Positions 61,577 through 64,000 of a stretch of DNA of 64,000 nucleotides are shown piece after piece. Every line of letters begins with the position of its first letter. Position 1 is the first letter of the stretch. The position numbers and the translations under genes are program-made. Source of the DNA: Bradyrhizobium sp. B097 (GTDB lineage Bacteria; Pseudomonadota; Alphaproteobacteria; Rhizobiales; Xanthobacteraceae); NCBI RefSeq assembly GCF_038957035.1, contig NZ_CP152412.1, forward strand, positions 992,001 through 1,056,000. The letters are read 5' to 3'. Under the pieces are notes generated by a model. The model did no database searches, was not told where the DNA came from, and saw only the letters and a program-made list of their open reading frames with translations.

Positions 61577-61959
61577 CGGACGTACTGCGCCTCACCGTTG
61601 CCGAATGACCAGTTTTCCGGAAGCACCTCGACGAGGTTGATGAAAATGTCCTCGGCGCGCAGGCCGGGACTTTCCGTCAGCAGTCCAGCGATGCGTCGGT
61701 AGAGCTTCTGCTTCTGCGCCACCGGGCGGGTGTTGCTGACCGTGATCTGAATGATGACCAGATCGTCGCTGCGCCTGATGCCGAGATAGTCCGGGCCATA
61801 GGCGAAATCGTCGTCGTCGTCGTGCTCGGAGATCGTCATGAAGCGATCGCCGTCCGGCACATCGAAGGTTTCGCGCATGGCGCGATAGAGGCTGTCGAGA
61901 ACGGCCTTGCGGTAGGCGGCGGGCTTGCCCCGCCGCAGGGAGACGCGGGTCAGCGGCAT
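61573..61959 (-). CDS. Tautomerase-family protein
   Basis: 128 residues starting MPLTRVSL, so removal of Met exposes the catalytic Pro1 of the tautomerase/MIF superfamily. AYRKAVLDSLYRAMRETFDVPDGDRFM and VVIQITVSNTRPVAQKQKLYRRIAGLL-type segments (here DLVIIQITVSNTR) match the longer cis-CaaD/MSAD-like branch with two beta-alpha-beta units. It catalyses keto-enol or dehalogenase-like chemistry on small acids. As first gene of the operon it may convert the product of the aminotransferase. An Asp-rich patch (EHDDDDDFAYG) is unusual. Confidence 0.85.
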   Translation of the reverse strand: MPLTRVSLRRGKPAAYRKAVLDSLYRAMRETFDVPDGDRFMTISEHDDDDDFAYGPDYLGIRRSDDLVIIQITVSNTRPVAQKQKLYRRIAGLLTESPGLRAEDIFINLVEVLPENWSFGNGEAQYVR

Positions 61960-62013
61960 GATGATAGCTCCTGGAGGCGATCGTTGCGTTCAGCTAATCC
62001 TAGGGGCTTCTTG

Positions 62014-62050
62014 ATCATTGAAAAACGGTATGATAACGCATTTCAATGAT
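62014..62050. promoter_or_regulatory. Inverted repeat ATCATTGAAA-N17-TTTCAATGAT, candidate LysR operator
   Basis: Perfect 10-bp arms (62014-62023 and 62041-62050) in the 112-bp gap between the divergent tautomerase operon and LysR gene, 22 bp before the LysR start. It contains the TTGAA/TTCAA halves typical of LysR sites. Binding is inferred. Confidence 0.6.
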
Positions 62051-62071
62051 TGCCAATTTAAATGTCTGGCC

Positions 62072-62923
62072 ATGAAGGCACTCGATGTCGAGGCGGTACA
62101 GGCCTTTGTCCTGGTGGCCGACCTCAGCAGCTTCACGCGCGCGGCGCAGGCCATGGAGACCACGCAGTCCGCGGTCAGCCTGAAGATCAGGCGGCTTGAA
62201 GATGGGCTCGGCCGCCGGCTGCTGGAGCGAACGCCGCGGCTGGTTCGACTGTCCGCGGAGGGCACCGCCTTCCTCGGCGCGGCGCGCAATCTGGTGGCCG
62301 CGCATCAATCGGCGCTCGGGGCGTTTGCGGTCGAGCATCGTCGGCTTGTCGTCGGCATCAGCCACCACATCGTTGGATCCGAATTGGCCTCGCTGTTGAA
62401 GCGGATGAACACCACCGATCCCGGACTGGTGATCCAGTTGCATGTCGATACGTCACGTTCGGTGCTCAGCGCATTCGACGACGGCAGGCTCGATGCTGCG
62501 ATCGTGCTGCGCCACGACGCCAAGCGCCGCGATGGCGACGTGCTGTTCGAAGAACCCTTCGGCTGGATGGCCGCGCCCGATTTTCACCATCGGCCGGGCG
62601 AGCCGCTGCGCCTGGCGACGCAGGCCGAGCCTTGCAGCGTGCGCGCCATGGCGGTCGAGACTCTCGACGCCGCCGGCATCGACTGGACCGAGGCGTTCGT
62701 CGGTGGCGGGCTTGCGACGATCGGCGCCGCGATTTCCGCGGGGCTGGCCGTCGCCGCGCTGGCGCGCCGGGTGGCGCCGGCCGATACCGTCGACCTCGGG
62801 CCAAAGCTTGGCCTGCCGCCATTGCCGTCGCGCGACGTCATGCTTCACTCAAAGCTGTCGGACGCGCGGACACGGCAGGCGCTGCGCACTTTAGGTGCGG
62901 CTTTCGCGGCGAACGCGGCTTGA
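62072..62923 (+). CDS. LysR-family regulator, probably of the tautomerase operon
   Basis: 283 residues. The HTH is LSSFTRAAQAMETTQSAVSLKIRRLEDGLGRRLLERTPR in pieces, with the usual start MKALDVEAVQAFVLVAD. A substrate-binding domain follows (LVVGISHHIVGSELASLLKRM, FDDGRLDAAIVLRHD). The ATG at 62072 is chosen because it lies just before the HTH; an upstream TTG inside the operator would be odd. Divergence from the tautomerase operon suggests direct control. Confidence 0.88.
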   Translation: MKALDVEAVQAFVLVADLSSFTRAAQAMETTQSAVSLKIRRLEDGLGRRLLERTPRLVRLSAEGTAFLGAARNLVAAHQSALGAFAVEHRRLVVGISHHIVGSELASLLKRMNTTDPGLVIQLHVDTSRSVLSAFDDGRLDAAIVLRHDAKRRDGDVLFEEPFGWMAAPDFHHRPGEPLRLATQAEPCSVRAMAVETLDAAGIDWTEAFVGGGLATIGAAISAGLAVAALARRVAPADTVDLGPKLGLPPLPSRDVMLHSKLSDARTRQALRTLGAAFAANAA

Positions 62924-62945
62924 CCTCGCAGGCATTGGCCGCTCC

Positions 62946-63314
62946 TCAATCTGTCAGGCGACATCCTGCGCGCTTGAGCATGTCGCGGATGATCAGCGGC
63001 GTGGCCGGTGTCTCGGTCGCGGCGGTGGCAGCCGCGCTTGCGATCGCGTCGCGCGCCTGCTGCGCGTCGAGTGTCAGCCGTCGGGCGCAGGGCGGCAGGC
63101 GGTGCGCGGCATCGAGCATCCAGCCGGCGGTTTCGCCGGTACCGGCCAGATAGGCCGTCAGCGTCTGCCGCGCAGTCGGATTGGTCGCGGCCTGGTCAAG
63201 CATGGCCGTGACCTGTGCGACCGAGATCTGTCCGCGCGATGTCGAGGGCTGCGCATGCGCCGCTGTCGTCAATAGAAGGACGGCGCAGATGGCGTGGGTG
63301 GGACGAACGAGCAT
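62946..63314 (-). CDS. Small secreted protein of unknown function
   Basis: 122 residues with a signal peptide (residues 1-21, ending TAAHAQ). The mature 100 residues are helical. ISVAQVTAMLDQAATNPTARQTLTAYLAGTGETAGWMLD (in parts) is followed by two cysteines (RLPPCARRL and RAGCRLTD) that could form a disulphide. The conserved-looking YLAGTGETAGWML segment resembles small secreted proteins with a Rap1a-like helical fold, but I would not name the family. It converges on the LysR gene with a 22-bp gap and faces the DUF2975 gene. Confidence 0.65.
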   Translation of the reverse strand: MLVRPTHAICAVLLLTTAAHAQPSTSRGQISVAQVTAMLDQAATNPTARQTLTAYLAGTGETAGWMLDAAHRLPPCARRLTLDAQQARDAIASAAATAATETPATPLIIRDMLKRAGCRLTD

Positions 63315-63345
63315 ACCTTCATCTCCTGAGACGTGTTGACTTGCA

Positions 63346-63374
63346 GATATTAATTATCGTAAAACAATAATATC
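63346..63374. promoter_or_regulatory. AT-rich inverted repeat GATATTA-N15-TAATATC
   Basis: Perfect 7-bp arms (63346-63352 and 63368-63374) in the short gap between the small secreted protein and the DUF2975 gene. The A+T richness marks a promoter; the symmetry could serve the HTH regulator encoded next to DUF2975. Confidence 0.45.
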
Positions 63375-63399
63375 AGATCAGCAATCCCGAGGTTGAGCC

Positions 63400-63975
63400 A
63401 TGTCCCTGTCCCTCTCGTCAGAGCTTTCCCCATCCGCGTGGCCGGCCCGCCTCGAACGCATCCGCGCGGTCAGCCGCATGCTCGCCTATGCCTGCACCAG
63501 CATCTCATTCGTGCTTGCGGTCGGCTTGCTGGCCTACTGGCTGGCGAGTCCGGATGAGGCGATCCTGCGCGATGCGGGGCTGACGGGCATCGCGTTCCAT
63601 CCGATCGGCTGGCTCGTCCGCCTGATGGGTCTGCTCGTCTCGGCGTTGCCGCTCGGCTGTCTGATCTGGGGCTTGTCGCGCGTGCGTCGAGCCTTCACCT
63701 CGTTCGCGGCAGGGCGCTTCTTCACGGCGGCAAACGTCGCGGGGTTGCGTGACCTGGCGATCGCGATGCTGCTCTCGACCCTGCTGAAGCCGGTGATCGG
63801 CGCGCTGCTCTCGATCCTGCTGAGCTGGCAAACCTACGCGCAGGGCAAGTCCATCGTCATCGCGCTCGGCTCCGACACGCTGCTGGCGCTGCTGTTCGCG
63901 GGTCTGGTGGCGGTGACGGCCTGGGTGATGGCCGAAGCCAATGCGATCGCCGACGAACACGCCCAATTCGTCTGA
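63400..63975 (+). CDS. DUF2975 membrane protein
   Basis: 191 residues with four membrane helices and the DUF2975 pattern: ISFVLAVGLLAYWL in helix 1, VRRAFTSFAAGRFFTAANVAGLRDLAIAML as the central cytoplasmic segment between helices 2 and 3 (in parts), and LLALLFAGLVAVTAWVMAEANAIADEHAQFV at the end, where the AxxIxxEHxxFV tail is characteristic. Genes of this type are usually followed by a small HTH regulator, and the window ends as such a gene appears to begin. Function is unknown; a membrane-linked control of the partner is suspected. Confidence 0.83.
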   Translation: MSLSLSSELSPSAWPARLERIRAVSRMLAYACTSISFVLAVGLLAYWLASPDEAILRDAGLTGIAFHPIGWLVRLMGLLVSALPLGCLIWGLSRVRRAFTSFAAGRFFTAANVAGLRDLAIAMLLSTLLKPVIGALLSILLSWQTYAQGKSIVIALGSDTLLALLFAGLVAVTAWVMAEANAIADEHAQFV

Positions 63976-63985
63976 GGCCGCTGCG

Positions 63986-64000
63986 ATGCCGATCCGGGTC
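63986..64000 (+). CDS. Start of a probable HTH (XRE/YozG-like) regulator, cut by the window edge
   Basis: Only MPIRV is visible, 10 bp after the DUF2975 stop. DUF2975 genes are commonly followed by a 70-residue XRE regulator that begins MxIxVNLD. The call rests on that context. Confidence 0.35.

Overview
The window looks like chromosomal DNA of a Bradyrhizobium-type alphaproteobacterium (Nitrobacteraceae). This rests on strongly GC-biased codon third positions, the etfB-etfA-hydroxyacyl-CoA dehydrogenase block, and several families of intergenic palindromes that I associate with that group. No rRNA, tRNA, CRISPR array or intact insertion sequence was seen. The genus is inferred from gene content, not from a database match.

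Layout. 1-2.2 kb: the 3' end of a filamentous-haemagglutinin exoprotein gene. 2.3-14.8 kb: a type II secretion system, with gspD and a Sel1-repeat gene leftward, gspE-F-G-H-I-J-K-L-M and a GspC/GspN-like gene rightward, and a short prepilin peptidase nearby. 15-23.8 kb: a periplasmic/secreted block with an imelysin, two paralogous di-heme cytochrome c peroxidase-like proteins and two PF04185-type phosphoesterases. 23.9-32.2 kb: a 2107-residue FecR-plus-repeat adhesin with seven tandem repeats of about 525 bp, divergent from a small FecR protein and a TPR protein. 32.4-37.3 kb: a MarR-controlled Aae-type efflux operon and a divergent MFS pump. 37.4-40.5 kb: an orphan secreted protein between an intact HNH endonuclease gene and a decayed copy of that gene's 3' end, which looks like an old insertion. 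40.7-42.4 kb: a divergent CLC channel homologue. 42.6-50.3 kb: a leftward catabolic operon (nitronate monooxygenase, acyl-CoA ligase, DUF2855 protein, flavin monooxygenase, NHL protein) facing a LysR regulator across a perfect palindrome. 50.4-56.7 kb: a GH17 membrane protein, AlkA-like glycosylase, GluQRS, a soluble hybrid histidine kinase with a histone-H1-like tail, YihY and a HIG1-type protein. 56.7-60.2 kb: cobalamin adenosyltransferase, EtfBA and 3-hydroxyacyl-CoA dehydrogenase. 60.2-64 kb: tautomerase, aminotransferase and a 41-residue membrane peptide facing a second LysR gene, then a DUF2975 protein and the first codons of its likely HTH partner.

How the parts may work together. The T2SS, its peptidase and two exported phosphoesterases within 10 kb recall T2SS loci dedicated to phosphatase export. 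Pho-box-like sequences in two divergent promoter regions fit phosphate control weakly. The peroxidase-like proteins and imelysin suggest a redox/iron function tied to the same cluster. The strongest less-described leads are the paralogous peroxidase/phosphoesterase sets, the FecR-repeat giant with its divergent FecR partner, the insertion at the HNH gene, the H1-tailed kinase, the 41-residue membrane peptide, and the likely CTG start that restores a membrane anchor to the GH17 protein.
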